Of a DNA stretch of 64,000 nucleotides, positions 34,920 to 43,682 are shown piece after piece. The stretch is from Sediminicola arcticus. GTDB taxonomy: Bacteria; Bacteroidota; Bacteroidia; Flavobacteriales; Flavobacteriaceae. Where the stretch lies: positions 1-64,000 of the forward strand of contig NZ_JBEXAE010000009.1 in the NCBI RefSeq assembly GCF_040566695.1. The letters run 5' to 3'. Under the pieces are notes generated by a model. That model searched no databases. It saw nothing but the letters and a program-made list of their open reading frames with translations, and had not been told where the DNA came from. The stretch's first letter is position 1. Each line of letters begins with the position of its first letter. The translations under genes and the position numbers were made by a program.

Positions 34920-35618
34920 ATGAAAACAAAGAAAATAACAAAAAAAAGCATGCAGATTTCTTCTGAAAACAGAGAAGTGAAAATCAAGATCTGCGGGATG
35001 AAGTATGCTGAAAATATGGAAGCAGTTGCCCATTTAGAACCCGATTATTTGGGATTCATTTTTTGGGAACCTTCAGAACGTGTTTTTACTGGTGATTTGG
35101 GTAGCATATCATCCGCTATAAAAAGGGTAGGTGTTTTTGTGAATACCCCTCTCGATGAAATTATCCAAAAGGTGTTAGAGTTTAACCTGCAGGCTATACA
35201 ATTACATGGTAAGGAATCCCCTAGGTTTTGTAAGGACTTAACAGAAAATCATACTATACGCCAGCTGGGCAATTTAGAAATCATAAAAGTATTCTCCATA
35301 AAAGATGATTTTGATTTTTCAATATTGGCGGAATATGAACCTTTCTGTGATTATTTTTTGTTCGACACCAAAGGCAGATTACCAGGAGGTAACGGATACA
35401 CCTTTAGTTGGGAGGTTCTAAAAAACTATCCATCCACCAAGCCATTTTTTTTAAGTGGGGGTATTGGATTGGAAGACGTTGAAAAAATAACGAATTTCCT
35501 AAAAAGACCAGAATCTCAATATTGCTATGCCATAGACGTCAACAGCAAGTTTGAGATAGAGCCAGGAAGGAAGCAAATTGATAAGCTTAACACATTTTTA
35601 AAATTATTGCGGAAATAA
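34920..35618 (+). CDS. trpF: Phosphoribosylanthranilate isomerase
   Basis: TrpF performs the Amadori rearrangement of phosphoribosyl-anthranilate. The 232-residue TIM barrel has KIKICGMKYAENM (catalytic Cys), GFIFWEPSER, QLHGKESPRFC, LFDTKGRLPGGNG (catalytic Asp) and FLSGGIG. The first 20 or so residues (Lys-rich) precede the usual family start; a start at M11 is also possible. Confidence 0.95.
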   Translation: MKTKKITKKSMQISSENREVKIKICGMKYAENMEAVAHLEPDYLGFIFWEPSERVFTGDLGSISSAIKRVGVFVNTPLDEIIQKVLEFNLQAIQLHGKESPRFCKDLTENHTIRQLGNLEIIKVFSIKDDFDFSILAEYEPFCDYFLFDTKGRLPGGNGYTFSWEVLKNYPSTKPFFLSGGIGLEDVEKITNFLKRPESQYCYAIDVNSKFEIEPGRKQIDKLNTFLKLLRK

Positions 35619-35621
35619 AAA

Positions 35622-36815
35622 ATGGAAACGATGACATTTAACGTAGACGAAAAAGGATATTATGGAGATTTCGGCGGGGCCTATATCCCAGAAATGCTTT
35701 ATCCTAATGTAGAAAATCTAAGGAAAAACTATCTGAAAATAATGGCAGAACCTTCCTTTAAGGAGGAGTTTGACCAATTGTTGAAGGATTATGTGGGCAG
35801 GCCAACCCCGCTATATTTTGCCAAGCGATTATCTGAAAAATACAATACCAAGATATATCTAAAAAGAGAAGACCTAAATCATACTGGAGCTCATAAGATC
35901 AATAATACTATAGGACAGATCTTAATGGCCAGGCGATTGGGGAAATCTAGGATTATTGCAGAAACCGGTGCTGGCCAGCATGGTGTGGCCACGGCCACCG
36001 TATGTGCTTTAATGGGTATGGAATGTATTGTGTATATGGGCGAGATTGATATTGCTCGCCAAGCCCCCAATGTAGCCCGTATGAAAATGTTAGGAGCCCA
36101 AGTGCGTCCTGCCCTTTCCGGAAGTAGAACATTAAAGGATGCTACCAATGAGGCTATTAGAGATTGGATCAACAATCCTGTGGATACCCATTATATAATT
36201 GGTTCCGCTATTGGCCCACACCCCTATCCAGATATGGTTACTCGTTTTCAGGCTGTTATTTCCGAAGAGATAAAATGGCAGTTAAAAGAAAAAGAAGGAA
36301 AGGAAAACCCGGATTATGTAGTAGCCTGTATTGGAGGAGGCAGTAACGCAGCAGGTACGTATTATCATTTCCTTCATGAAAAGGAGGTTGGTATTATTGC
36401 GGTTGAAGCGGCTGGTAAAGGTATAGATTCAGGTGAAAGTGCCGCGACCTCAGCTTTAGGTAAAGAAGGTATTATCCATGGCTGTAAAACCTTATTGATG
36501 CAAACCTTGGACGGACAAATTACCGAACCTTATTCTATTTCTGCAGGTTTGGATTATCCTGGAGTTGGACCCATGCACGCCCATCTTTATAAAACAGGTA
36601 GAGCAGAATTTATTTCGATCACTGATGATGACGCAATGGAAGCAGGTTTAGAGCTTTCCAAAATGGAGGGTATCATTCCGGCCATAGAAACTTCTCATGC
36701 CTTAGCTATTTTTGAGCATAGAAAGTTTAAACCAGATGATGTGGTAGTCATTAACCTATCTGGCCGTGGCGATAAGGATCTGAGCACGTACATTGAATAT
36801 TTTAAATTGGCATAG
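35622..36815 (+). CDS. trpB: Tryptophan synthase beta chain
   Basis: TrpB joins indole and serine using PLP. The 397-residue protein has GDFGGAYIPEML, RPTPLYFAKRL, the PLP lysine in REDLNHTGAHKINNT, AETGAGQHGVATATVCAL and GGGSNAAGTYYHF. It is the ordinary TrpB1 type, which works with TrpA. It begins three bases after the trpF stop. Confidence 0.98.
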   Translation: METMTFNVDEKGYYGDFGGAYIPEMLYPNVENLRKNYLKIMAEPSFKEEFDQLLKDYVGRPTPLYFAKRLSEKYNTKIYLKREDLNHTGAHKINNTIGQILMARRLGKSRIIAETGAGQHGVATATVCALMGMECIVYMGEIDIARQAPNVARMKMLGAQVRPALSGSRTLKDATNEAIRDWINNPVDTHYIIGSAIGPHPYPDMVTRFQAVISEEIKWQLKEKEGKENPDYVVACIGGGSNAAGTYYHFLHEKEVGIIAVEAAGKGIDSGESAATSALGKEGIIHGCKTLLMQTLDGQITEPYSISAGLDYPGVGPMHAHLYKTGRAEFISITDDDAMEAGLELSKMEGIIPAIETSHALAIFEHRKFKPDDVVVINLSGRGDKDLSTYIEYFKLA

Positions 36816-36824
36816 CACCATAAG

Positions 36825-37586
36825 ATGAACAGAATCAATCAGAAGTTACAAGAGGATAAAAAATTACTTTCCATATATTTTACTGCCGGATATCCCGCGT
36901 TGAACGATACCGTGAAAATCATTCAGGACCTGGAGAAAAATGGCGTTGATATGGTAGAAATTGGATTGCCGTTCAGCGATCCCTTGGCAGATGGCCCAAC
37001 CATTCAGGCAAGCTCCACACAGGCTCTAAAAAATGGGATGAACACAGCCCTACTTTTTGAGCAGTTAAAGAATATTAGAGAAACTGTTTCCATTCCCCTA
37101 ATCGTTATGGGATATTTTAATCCAATGCTCCAATATGGCGTAGAGCCCTTTTGTAAAAAATGTCAAGAAATAGGGATAGACGGAATTATCATGCCGGATT
37201 TACCCTTAGATGTATACCAAGACAAGTACGAACATATCTTTAAAGCTAACGGCCTTGCCAATATCTTCCTGATCACTCCACAGACTGGCGATGACCGTAT
37301 CCAACAAATTGATCTTGCTTCCAATGCCTTTATCTATATGGTTAGTTCTGCTAGTGTAACAGGATCCCAAGACGGTTTTGGCAACACACAAGAAGACTAT
37401 TTTAATAGAATTGATAATATGAATCTTAAAAATCCTCAAATTGTAGGATTTGGGATCAGTAATTCAGAAACCTTTAAACAAGCTACAAAACAAGCTAAAG
37501 GTGCTATTATTGGTTCGGCATTCATAAAGCATTTAACACAAAAAGGATCAGATGACGTCGCTGAGTTTGTAAGAGCTATTCGCTAA
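36825..37586 (+). CDS. trpA: Tryptophan synthase alpha chain
   Basis: TrpA cleaves indole-3-glycerol phosphate and channels indole to TrpB. The 253-residue TIM barrel shows the catalytic Glu in MVEIGLPFSDPLADGP, then IMPDLPLD (catalytic Asp), VSSASVTGSQDGFG and VGFGISNSETF. It is the last gene of the trpEGDCFBA operon. Confidence 0.97.
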   Translation: MNRINQKLQEDKKLLSIYFTAGYPALNDTVKIIQDLEKNGVDMVEIGLPFSDPLADGPTIQASSTQALKNGMNTALLFEQLKNIRETVSIPLIVMGYFNPMLQYGVEPFCKKCQEIGIDGIIMPDLPLDVYQDKYEHIFKANGLANIFLITPQTGDDRIQQIDLASNAFIYMVSSASVTGSQDGFGNTQEDYFNRIDNMNLKNPQIVGFGISNSETFKQATKQAKGAIIGSAFIKHLTQKGSDDVAEFVRAIR

Positions 37587-37623
37587 AATTCCAAATGGCA
37601 CACTTTGATTTAAAATAACTCCT

Positions 37624-37839
37624 ATGGATGTAATTAACAATTGGAAAATTGTTCTGCTACTTTGCCTGACCTTGGGTTTAGCTCCCTTTCTGCCAGAACC
37701 ACACGTTTTAGGGAAGTTAAAATGGATAGCAGGGGGCGCCAAAGGCATGCAGTTCATGGATTGGTTTGATGCTTTGTTGCACGGCTTTCCCTACCTCTTG
37801 CTTTTAAGGCTCGTAGTATTAAAAATTAAAAGGAAATAA
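37624..37839 (+). CDS. Small conserved membrane protein
   Basis: The 71-residue protein has two hydrophobic stretches (about residues 7-25 and 50-65) separated by a basic, Gly-containing loop (KLKWIAGGAKGM). I do not recognise a named domain, though similar small proteins occur in flavobacteria. It follows trpA by 37 bases and is followed by a strong terminator, so it probably belongs to the end of the trp transcript. No function is assigned. Confidence 0.7.
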   Translation: MDVINNWKIVLLLCLTLGLAPFLPEPHVLGKLKWIAGGAKGMQFMDWFDALLHGFPYLLLLRLVVLKIKRK

Positions 37840-37841
37840 TC

Positions 37842-37870
37842 AAGGAGCTTTTATAGCTCCTTTTTTTTTG
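37842..37870 (+). terminator. Terminator at the end of the trp transcript
   Basis: AAGGAGCT (37842-37849) pairs with AGCTCCTT (37855-37862) around TTTAT, followed by a T run of about ten bases. Confidence 0.92.
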
Positions 37871-37950
37871 ACCAATAAAAGAGGTTGTGTATATCCGCTT
37901 ATTATAAAAGTATTCGCTAAATTTAGATTTTTAAATTCATTTGAAACCTC

Positions 37951-39447
37951 ATGAAAAAATTACTATTCCCGTTTATATTTCTGGTGATTTCTACCATTTC
38001 TGCCCAAGAAGCTATGCAACTGAAATCAAGTGTAAGGCACACCATTGATGAGTTAAGGGATTTTGTTTCCATACCTAATGATGCCTTGGAACACGCAGAT
38101 ATCAATAGGAACATCACCTGGCTCACCAATAAATTTAACGAACGAGGTTTTAATAGCTCTGTATTGCCTACGGAAGGAGAATCCCTTTTTTTTGCAGCCT
38201 TACCTATGGAGGACTCCAAGCCTACCATTTTGTTTTATATGCATTTTGATGGACAATCAGTAGACCCTTCCAAGTGGAACCAGCCAAATCCTTATGATGT
38301 GGTATTAAAAGCTCCAGAAGGCGACGGTTGGAAAACCGTATCCTTTGATGAACTCAAAGATGATATCAATTACGATTGGCGCTTGTTCGGAAGATCTACC
38401 TCCGATGATAAAGGTCCTATTGTAATGTTCTTGAACGCAATAGATCTTTTGAAAAAAGAGAACAAAACGCTCCCATATAATATCAAGGTAATCCTGGACA
38501 GTGAAGAGGAAAAAAGCAGTGCACCATTAGCAAAAGCAGTTAAGGAGTATAGAGAACTTTTAAAGGCTGACTTTTTGATCATCAACGATGGACCTGTTCA
38601 TAATTCTGGCAAGCCTACCGTAATCTATGGCTGCAGAGGTATCACTACCCTCTCTCTTACTACTTATGGGCCAGAAAAACCACAACACAGCGGGCACTAT
38701 GGAAATTACGCACCAAATCCAGGCTTTCAACTATCCCAAGTACTGGCCAATATGAAAGACACGAAAGGAAAGGTTATCATTGATGGGTTCTACAATGGTA
38801 TTGTTTTGGACGAAGCCACAAAGGTCATTTTAAAAAGTGTACCTGATGATGAAACGGAAATTAAAAACAATTTACAGATAAAAACGGCTGAAAAAGTAGG
38901 GAGCAATTACCAAGAATCATTACAATATCCTTCCTTGAACCTCAGGGGACTAGGCTCTGGTTGGATTGGCGATAAAGCACGCACCATAGTACCCGAAAGT
39001 GCCACTGCTGAGATAGATATACGCTTGGTTCCTGAAAGTGATGGAACTCGCCTCAAAAATCTAGTAAAAAAACATATCGAAAACCAAGGCTTCTACATTA
39101 CCGATAAGGTCCCTACAAAAGAAGAACGCTTGGCTCATGACAAAATCATGACCATTACAGAAGGCACGGTTACCAATGCCTTCAGAACAGATCTTAATAA
39201 TCCATATGGCCAATTTTTAGTCGAAACCCTAAAGCAAGCTTTTAAGGAAGATGTTGTACAAATACGAATTATGGGTGGAACGGTGCCTATTGCCCCATTT
39301 ATTAATGAATTAAAGATCCCCGCCTTTATAGTGCCTTTGGTAAACCCAGACAACAATCAACACAGTCCAAATGAAAATTTGAAAATTGGACAGATAGCTT
39401 ATGGAATAGAAGTGTTTTATACGATATTGAGTACTCCAAAACTATAA
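37951..39447 (+). CDS. Secreted M20 family metallopeptidase
   Basis: The 498-residue protein has a signal peptide (MKKLLFPFIFLVISTISAQ) and an M20 di-zinc peptidase domain. Metal ligands can be placed in ILFYMHFDGQSVD (HxD), GRSTSDDKGPIV (bridging Asp), ILDSEEEKSS (catalytic Glu pair) and the lid-domain segment KPQHSGHYGNYAPNP. M20 enzymes of this size hydrolyse dipeptides or peptide ends. It is probably periplasmic; the substrate is unknown. Confidence 0.9.
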   Translation: MKKLLFPFIFLVISTISAQEAMQLKSSVRHTIDELRDFVSIPNDALEHADINRNITWLTNKFNERGFNSSVLPTEGESLFFAALPMEDSKPTILFYMHFDGQSVDPSKWNQPNPYDVVLKAPEGDGWKTVSFDELKDDINYDWRLFGRSTSDDKGPIVMFLNAIDLLKKENKTLPYNIKVILDSEEEKSSAPLAKAVKEYRELLKADFLIINDGPVHNSGKPTVIYGCRGITTLSLTTYGPEKPQHSGHYGNYAPNPGFQLSQVLANMKDTKGKVIIDGFYNGIVLDEATKVILKSVPDDETEIKNNLQIKTAEKVGSNYQESLQYPSLNLRGLGSGWIGDKARTIVPESATAEIDIRLVPESDGTRLKNLVKKHIENQGFYITDKVPTKEERLAHDKIMTITEGTVTNAFRTDLNNPYGQFLVETLKQAFKEDVVQIRIMGGTVPIAPFINELKIPAFIVPLVNPDNNQHSPNENLKIGQIAYGIEVFYTILSTPKL

Positions 39448-39500
39448 AAATTCATCTGATGTCCTAAGAATACATCAATTTGAAATATTCTTATCCAACT

Positions 39501-39536
39501 AAAAAAAAGACTTCCTTTCCTGGAGGTCTTTTTTTT
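39501..39536. terminator. Bidirectional-type terminator after the M20 peptidase
   Basis: A stem of A8GACTTCC paired with GGAGGTCT8 (one wobble) closes a six-base loop. Flanking A and T runs make it functional on either strand. Confidence 0.9.
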
Positions 39537-39718
39537 AAATTTGACCAAGGTAGATTTTTCAGTACCCATTAAGAATAGCGCAAACGATCCCAAGGTTGCC
39601 GCAAACACCACGTGCTGTTTAAATAGTAAATCATATAACCTATATTTAAGAGAACATTTAATTTCAAAGCCCTAAAGTTGAACATCACTAAAAGTCTTAG
39701 ATTTATAAATTAAAAGCC

Positions 39719-41101
39719 ATGGAAATGAAAAAATTCGACGCTATCATCATTGGATCTGGTCAGGCTGGCACCCCTTTAGCCTTTGCGCTTGCAGTAGCGG
39801 GTAAAAAGATAGCCTTCATAGAAAAGGAGCATTTTGGAGGCACCTGTTTAAATACAGGATGCACGCCCACTAAAGCATATATTGCAAGTGCGCGCAGAAT
39901 GTATGACACCAAAAATGGTGAAGCTTTCGGCATACATATTCCAGCAGGATCTAAAACAGATCTCGAGAAAGTAAAAGAACGGAAAGATCATCTAATTCAA
40001 AGTTCTGTAAAAGGAATCCAAAAAGGAATAGAAAACAATGAGAACATAACCTATTTTGAGGGAATAGCTTCTTTCATTGGAGAGAAGACCATCGGTATTA
40101 ATGGGAACAAAATTACAGCTGATGAAATCTATATCAACGTAGGAGGCCGTCCAAGAATCCCAGATGAATACAAAGCTTTGGATCCATTAGATAACCAAAG
40201 TATTTTAGAACTTACCGAACTTCCAGGACATCTCGTAATTATAGGCGGCAGTTATATAGGACTGGAATTTGGACAAATGTTTAAGCGGTTTGGAAGTGAA
40301 GTCACCATCGTTGAAAAAAACAGTGCTATTATTAACCGTGAAGATCAAGATATTTCAGCATCCATTCAAAGAACCATGGAAAATGAAGGAGTTGCGTTTC
40401 GACTTAACGCGACCTGTATTGGGGTTAAAAATTTGGATAATGGACAAATTTGTGTCAATGTCACTTGTAATAAAGGACAACCTCAAGTTATAGGTACTCA
40501 TGTCTTATTGGCTATCGGTAGGGTTCCCAATACGGATCTACTTAACTTGGAAAAAGCTGGAATAAAGACGAATGTACAAGGTTATATAGAAGTTAATGAT
40601 CACCTAGAAACTAACGTGCCAGGAATTTATGCCCTAGGGGATTGTAACGGACAAGGTGCATTTACTCATACAGCTTATAATGATTTTGAGATTATCGCTA
40701 ATAATAAATTGCAAGGAGGGAACAGAAAAGTTTCCGACAGAATACTTACCTACGGGTTATTTGTAGATCCACCTTTGGGACGTGCGGGAATGACCTTAAC
40801 TCAAGCAAAAAAAACAGGTAAAAAATTATTGGTAGGAAAAAGGGAGATGAATAACATTGCAAGAGCCAAAGAAAAAGGAGAAACAGATGGCTTTATGCGC
40901 GTTATAGTAGATGCTGAAACCGAGCAAATAATAGGAGCCTCCATTTTAGGGGTTGGAGGGGATGAGGTCATAAGTGGAATTTTGAATATCATGACCGCCA
41001 AACAACCCTATACCGTTATCCGAGATTCTGTTCAGATACATCCCACAGTTAGTGAGCTCCTACCCACCCTTTTAGGAACATTAAAGCCATTTGAAAACTA
41101 A
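39719..41101 (+). CDS. FAD-dependent pyridine nucleotide-disulfide oxidoreductase (mercuric reductase-like)
   Basis: The 460-residue flavoprotein has the FAD Rossmann motif AIIIGSGQAGTPLA, the redox-active disulfide GGTCLNTGCTPTKA (CxxxxC), a second GxGxxG (LVIIGGSYIGLEFGQMF), the ALGDCNGQGAFTHTAYND FAD segment and a C-terminal dimer domain ending IHPTVSELLPTL. The CTPTK form resembles mercuric-reductase-like proteins more than lipoamide dehydrogenase, but the HMA domain and C-terminal Cys pair of true MerA are absent. The substrate is unknown. M1 and M3 are both possible starts. Confidence 0.88.
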   Translation: MEMKKFDAIIIGSGQAGTPLAFALAVAGKKIAFIEKEHFGGTCLNTGCTPTKAYIASARRMYDTKNGEAFGIHIPAGSKTDLEKVKERKDHLIQSSVKGIQKGIENNENITYFEGIASFIGEKTIGINGNKITADEIYINVGGRPRIPDEYKALDPLDNQSILELTELPGHLVIIGGSYIGLEFGQMFKRFGSEVTIVEKNSAIINREDQDISASIQRTMENEGVAFRLNATCIGVKNLDNGQICVNVTCNKGQPQVIGTHVLLAIGRVPNTDLLNLEKAGIKTNVQGYIEVNDHLETNVPGIYALGDCNGQGAFTHTAYNDFEIIANNKLQGGNRKVSDRILTYGLFVDPPLGRAGMTLTQAKKTGKKLLVGKREMNNIARAKEKGETDGFMRVIVDAETEQIIGASILGVGGDEVISGILNIMTAKQPYTVIRDSVQIHPTVSELLPTLLGTLKPFEN

Positions 41102-41180
41102 CTGCACTAAAGCAGATCCTTTAACATTCCCTAACAAAGTTTTATGATCGTATTAACGGAGATTTTCATGACATAATAGT

Positions 41181-41354
41181 ATGTTATTATTGAATCTTAA
41201 AAACGAAAACGACACGGGAATTATTGATGATAAAAGATTAAAAAGAAAAGTAGAACAAAAAAATCCTACCAATACAACAGGAAATACTAATGTTGAAACG
41301 AACAAATTTGACATTAAAAAACCCACTATAAAAGCCCAACAGAATAAAAAATAG
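41181..41354 (+). CDS. Possible small hydrophilic ORF
   Basis: A 57-codon ORF (MLLLNLKNENDTGIIDDKRL at its start) rich in Asn, Thr and Lys. It overlaps the 3' end of the opposite-strand glycosylase-family gene by 29 bases. There is no clear promoter or ribosome site and I recognise no family, so it may be chance. Confidence 0.25.
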   Translation: MLLLNLKNENDTGIIDDKRLKRKVEQKNPTNTTGNTNVETNKFDIKKPTIKAQQNKK

Positions 41355-42090
41355 TCATCCTAATTGTGGAAAAGCAATAGCATTGCCTTTCCATTAAAAA
41401 AAAATGACTATACTGTAGGACCCGAAAACCAATTGTATTGAATTTCGGGTCCTTCTTTTTCAATTCTTTATACAACTGCAAACTGCCTACGGCTCCGTTG
41501 GCTGCACCGGTAGGAGCCGTAAGAGAAATAGTCCTTATGGTACGTTCCTCTCCTTTATAATTCACAGATGAGAATAGATCTAAAGGAAGTTTAAACTCGT
41601 GAATTCGGGGTACTTTGTCTGATATCAATTTTAATCGAAGTCCAAACTCATTTAAATGCTTTCTAAAGAAATATTCCGGGCCATTTTTACTATTTCCACC
41701 GGTAAATAGCAGCGTTTGAACATTAGGGTATTCTTGAAGATCACCTAGGATATTTCTAAGTTGTATTTGTTCCATGCCTAGGTCAGAAGCATCAATTTTA
41801 GAACGTTCGGCATTGGCAACAATATCGCAAATTCCAATCCTTCTTTCGAGCAAAAATTCCATTCGTTGTGCAACGGCCTTCTGAGTAGTCTCAAAATCCA
41901 AGTTCAAATTAAAAATCCGATCTAAAATTGGCCACAGCTGTCCGTCTCTACTACCATAGGAAAAATCTACATCACCTATCATTAATTCCCCACTAGTAAA
42001 TCTGAGCGGAGGTAAAGTTCCCACGATCAATTTTCTTGCTTCTTTGAATAGAAATGGTTCGTACGGATGTGTATGAATAAATGGCTTCAT
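41326..42090 (-). CDS. Uracil-DNA glycosylase family protein
   Basis: Starting at the ATG at 42090 (MKPFIHTHPYEPFLF) the protein has 254 residues. Family-like segments are KLIVGTLPPLRFTSGEL, DVDFSYGSRDGQLWPILDRI, RIGICDIVANAERSKIDASD and LLFTGGNSKNGPEYFFRKHL. They match a flavobacterial branch of the UDG/MUG superfamily proposed to act in base excision repair. The last 25 or so residues after FRVLQYSHFF look atypical and may reflect loss of the original stop codon. Confidence 0.8.
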   Translation of the reverse strand: MKPFIHTHPYEPFLFKEARKLIVGTLPPLRFTSGELMIGDVDFSYGSRDGQLWPILDRIFNLNLDFETTQKAVAQRMEFLLERRIGICDIVANAERSKIDASDLGMEQIQLRNILGDLQEYPNVQTLLFTGGNSKNGPEYFFRKHLNEFGLRLKLISDKVPRIHEFKLPLDLFSSVNYKGEERTIRTISLTAPTGAANGAVGSLQLYKELKKKDPKFNTIGFRVLQYSHFFLMERQCYCFSTIRMTIFYSVGLL

Positions 42091-42261
42091 TAGGTGAAAT
42101 AAAGAAATCCTAATCAACTTTACAAATAACAATTAAACATTACCCAACTAATACCTGCCAGGAATACTACCCTAAAAAATGTGCCAAAGTCAAAAATATA
42201 ATGGAATAGGCTTGACGTTAAAGTGTGATTTTTTTACCTTTAGAAGATAAATACGCTAATT

Positions 42262-42390
42262 ATGGGAAAAGGTGATATCAAATCTAAAAAAGGTAAAATT
42301 TCTAATAATTCCTATGGAGCCAGAAGAAAACGTAAAATAAAAAAGCGACCTACCGTAGAAGAAAAATTAAAAATTGAAAAAAAGAAATAA
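42262..42390 (+). CDS. 30S ribosomal protein bTHX
   Basis: The 42-residue, strongly basic protein MGKGDIKSKKGKISNNSYGA... matches the bTHX (Thx) family. The MGKGDxKxxxGKI...YGxxR start is diagnostic. bTHX sits at the top of the 30S head in Thermus and is present in many Bacteroidota. It is short enough to be missed by automatic annotation. The gene converges with the lipoprotein gene, with two bases between stops. Confidence 0.88.
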   Translation: MGKGDIKSKKGKISNNSYGARRKRKIKKRPTVEEKLKIEKKK

Positions 42391-42392
42391 TC

Positions 42393-42764
42393 TTAGTCCA
42401 CTACAAAACTCAACTGTACTTCCCCTGTTTCCAGAACATTGAGCTCATAGGTATAAAATCCTGGTGTTAAAGGTGTTTCACCAACAAAATCGATTGGCTG
42501 AAGGATAAAAACTCCTTCTTCGCCTGAAGTGATTTTTATATAATCGTATGCGTAGGCGGTCTCGTATTCCAAATATCCTGAAAATCCATTAGGAGACACA
42601 TTATTGTGAATTTTGTCTTCTGTTCCAACCTGTACGGTGTCAAAATTTATAGTACTGACATTCTTTACCCTAATATTAGCCATGGTAATGGAATCATCCC
42701 TATCAGTACAGCCAAAAAAAACCAACACAAGAAATAATAGTACTGAAGTAACTTTGCCCATCAT
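42393..42764 (-). CDS. Hypothetical lipoprotein
   Basis: Starting at 42764 or 42761 the protein has about 122 residues, with a lipoprotein signal (SVLLFLVLVFFGC, Cys as lipid anchor) followed by Asp-rich residues. The mature part looks all-beta (NGFSGYLEYETAYAYDYIKI, PGFYTYELNVLETGEVQL). I do not recognise a named family and give no function. Confidence 0.75.
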   Translation of the reverse strand: MMGKVTSVLLFLVLVFFGCTDRDDSITMANIRVKNVSTINFDTVQVGTEDKIHNNVSPNGFSGYLEYETAYAYDYIKITSGEEGVFILQPIDFVGETPLTPGFYTYELNVLETGEVQLSFVVD

Positions 42765-42815
42765 CTGATTTTTTAAAATTAGTATCAAATAATAAACGTT
42801 TTTTGGCAGGATATA

Positions 42816-43577
42816 TTATCGCACAAAAACAGGTTCTTGCACATTTTCGGTGAACTGCTCGCTATAGGCATATCCATCTACATTAAAGGCCTTAATATCA
42901 TCTAATGTCTCTGCATTGGTATCCAAAATAAATCGCACCATGGAGCCCCTTGCTTTTTTTGCAAAAAAACTGATAACCTTAAGTTTATCATTTTTCCAAT
43001 CCTTAAAAACTGGAGTAATTACCGGCACTTTAAGGGCCTTTTTATCTACGGCACTGAAATACTCATTACTAGCCAAATTCACAAACAACTCATCATTCTC
43101 CAATTCGTCGTTTAATTGATCCGTAAGTTGCTTTTTCCAAAATTCGTAGAGATTTTTTTTTCTCCCAACCTTTAACTGGGTCCCCATTTCCAATCGATAG
43201 GGCTGCATTAAGTCTAGGGGTTTTAGAATACCATACTGCCCTGATAATATCCTCAATTTATCTTGTAAGTTCTCTAATTTTTGTTCTGTAATTGTATAGG
43301 CGTCTATACCTTGGTATACGTCCCCACTAAAAGCAAAAATAGCAGGTCTAGCATTTTCCTTTGTAAATGGCACTTTAAAATTTTGGTTTCTTTCCCAATT
43401 CAACGCTGCCAAATTATCTGAAATATCCATCAGTTTTGACAATGCTTTGGGATTTTTTTTTGCCAATATCGCATTAAGTGTCTTGGCTTCCTTTAAAAAG
43501 ATAGGCTGCGTAAATTTATCTGTGGGCAATTCACTTTCAAAGTCGAGCGATTTTGCCGGCGATACTACAATTTTCAT
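42816..43577 (-). CDS. yaaA: Peroxide stress protein YaaA
   Basis: The 253-residue protein matches the YaaA/UPF0246 family: MKIVVSPAKSLDFESELPT at the start, AIFAFSGDVYQGIDA and KARGSMVRFILDTNA further on. In E. coli YaaA lowers free iron during peroxide stress and binds DNA. It is transcribed alone on the minus strand. The length is standard for the family. Confidence 0.95.
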   Translation of the reverse strand: MKIVVSPAKSLDFESELPTDKFTQPIFLKEAKTLNAILAKKNPKALSKLMDISDNLAALNWERNQNFKVPFTKENARPAIFAFSGDVYQGIDAYTITEQKLENLQDKLRILSGQYGILKPLDLMQPYRLEMGTQLKVGRKKNLYEFWKKQLTDQLNDELENDELFVNLASNEYFSAVDKKALKVPVITPVFKDWKNDKLKVISFFAKKARGSMVRFILDTNAETLDDIKAFNVDGYAYSEQFTENVQEPVFVR

Positions 43578-43682
43578 TCCTTACTAAAATTTAAATTTCT
43601 AAACATCAGGTGAATTCTATGCCTTACAACTAAGAAAACACCTTATTCTAAAAGGACTTTTCAATGGTTCTATCGAAGAAAT

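Noticed and set aside
39540..39718. Possible gene or RNA in the gap before the FAD oxidoreductase
   Set aside because: No start/stop pair with coding character and no convincing structure beyond the upstream terminator.
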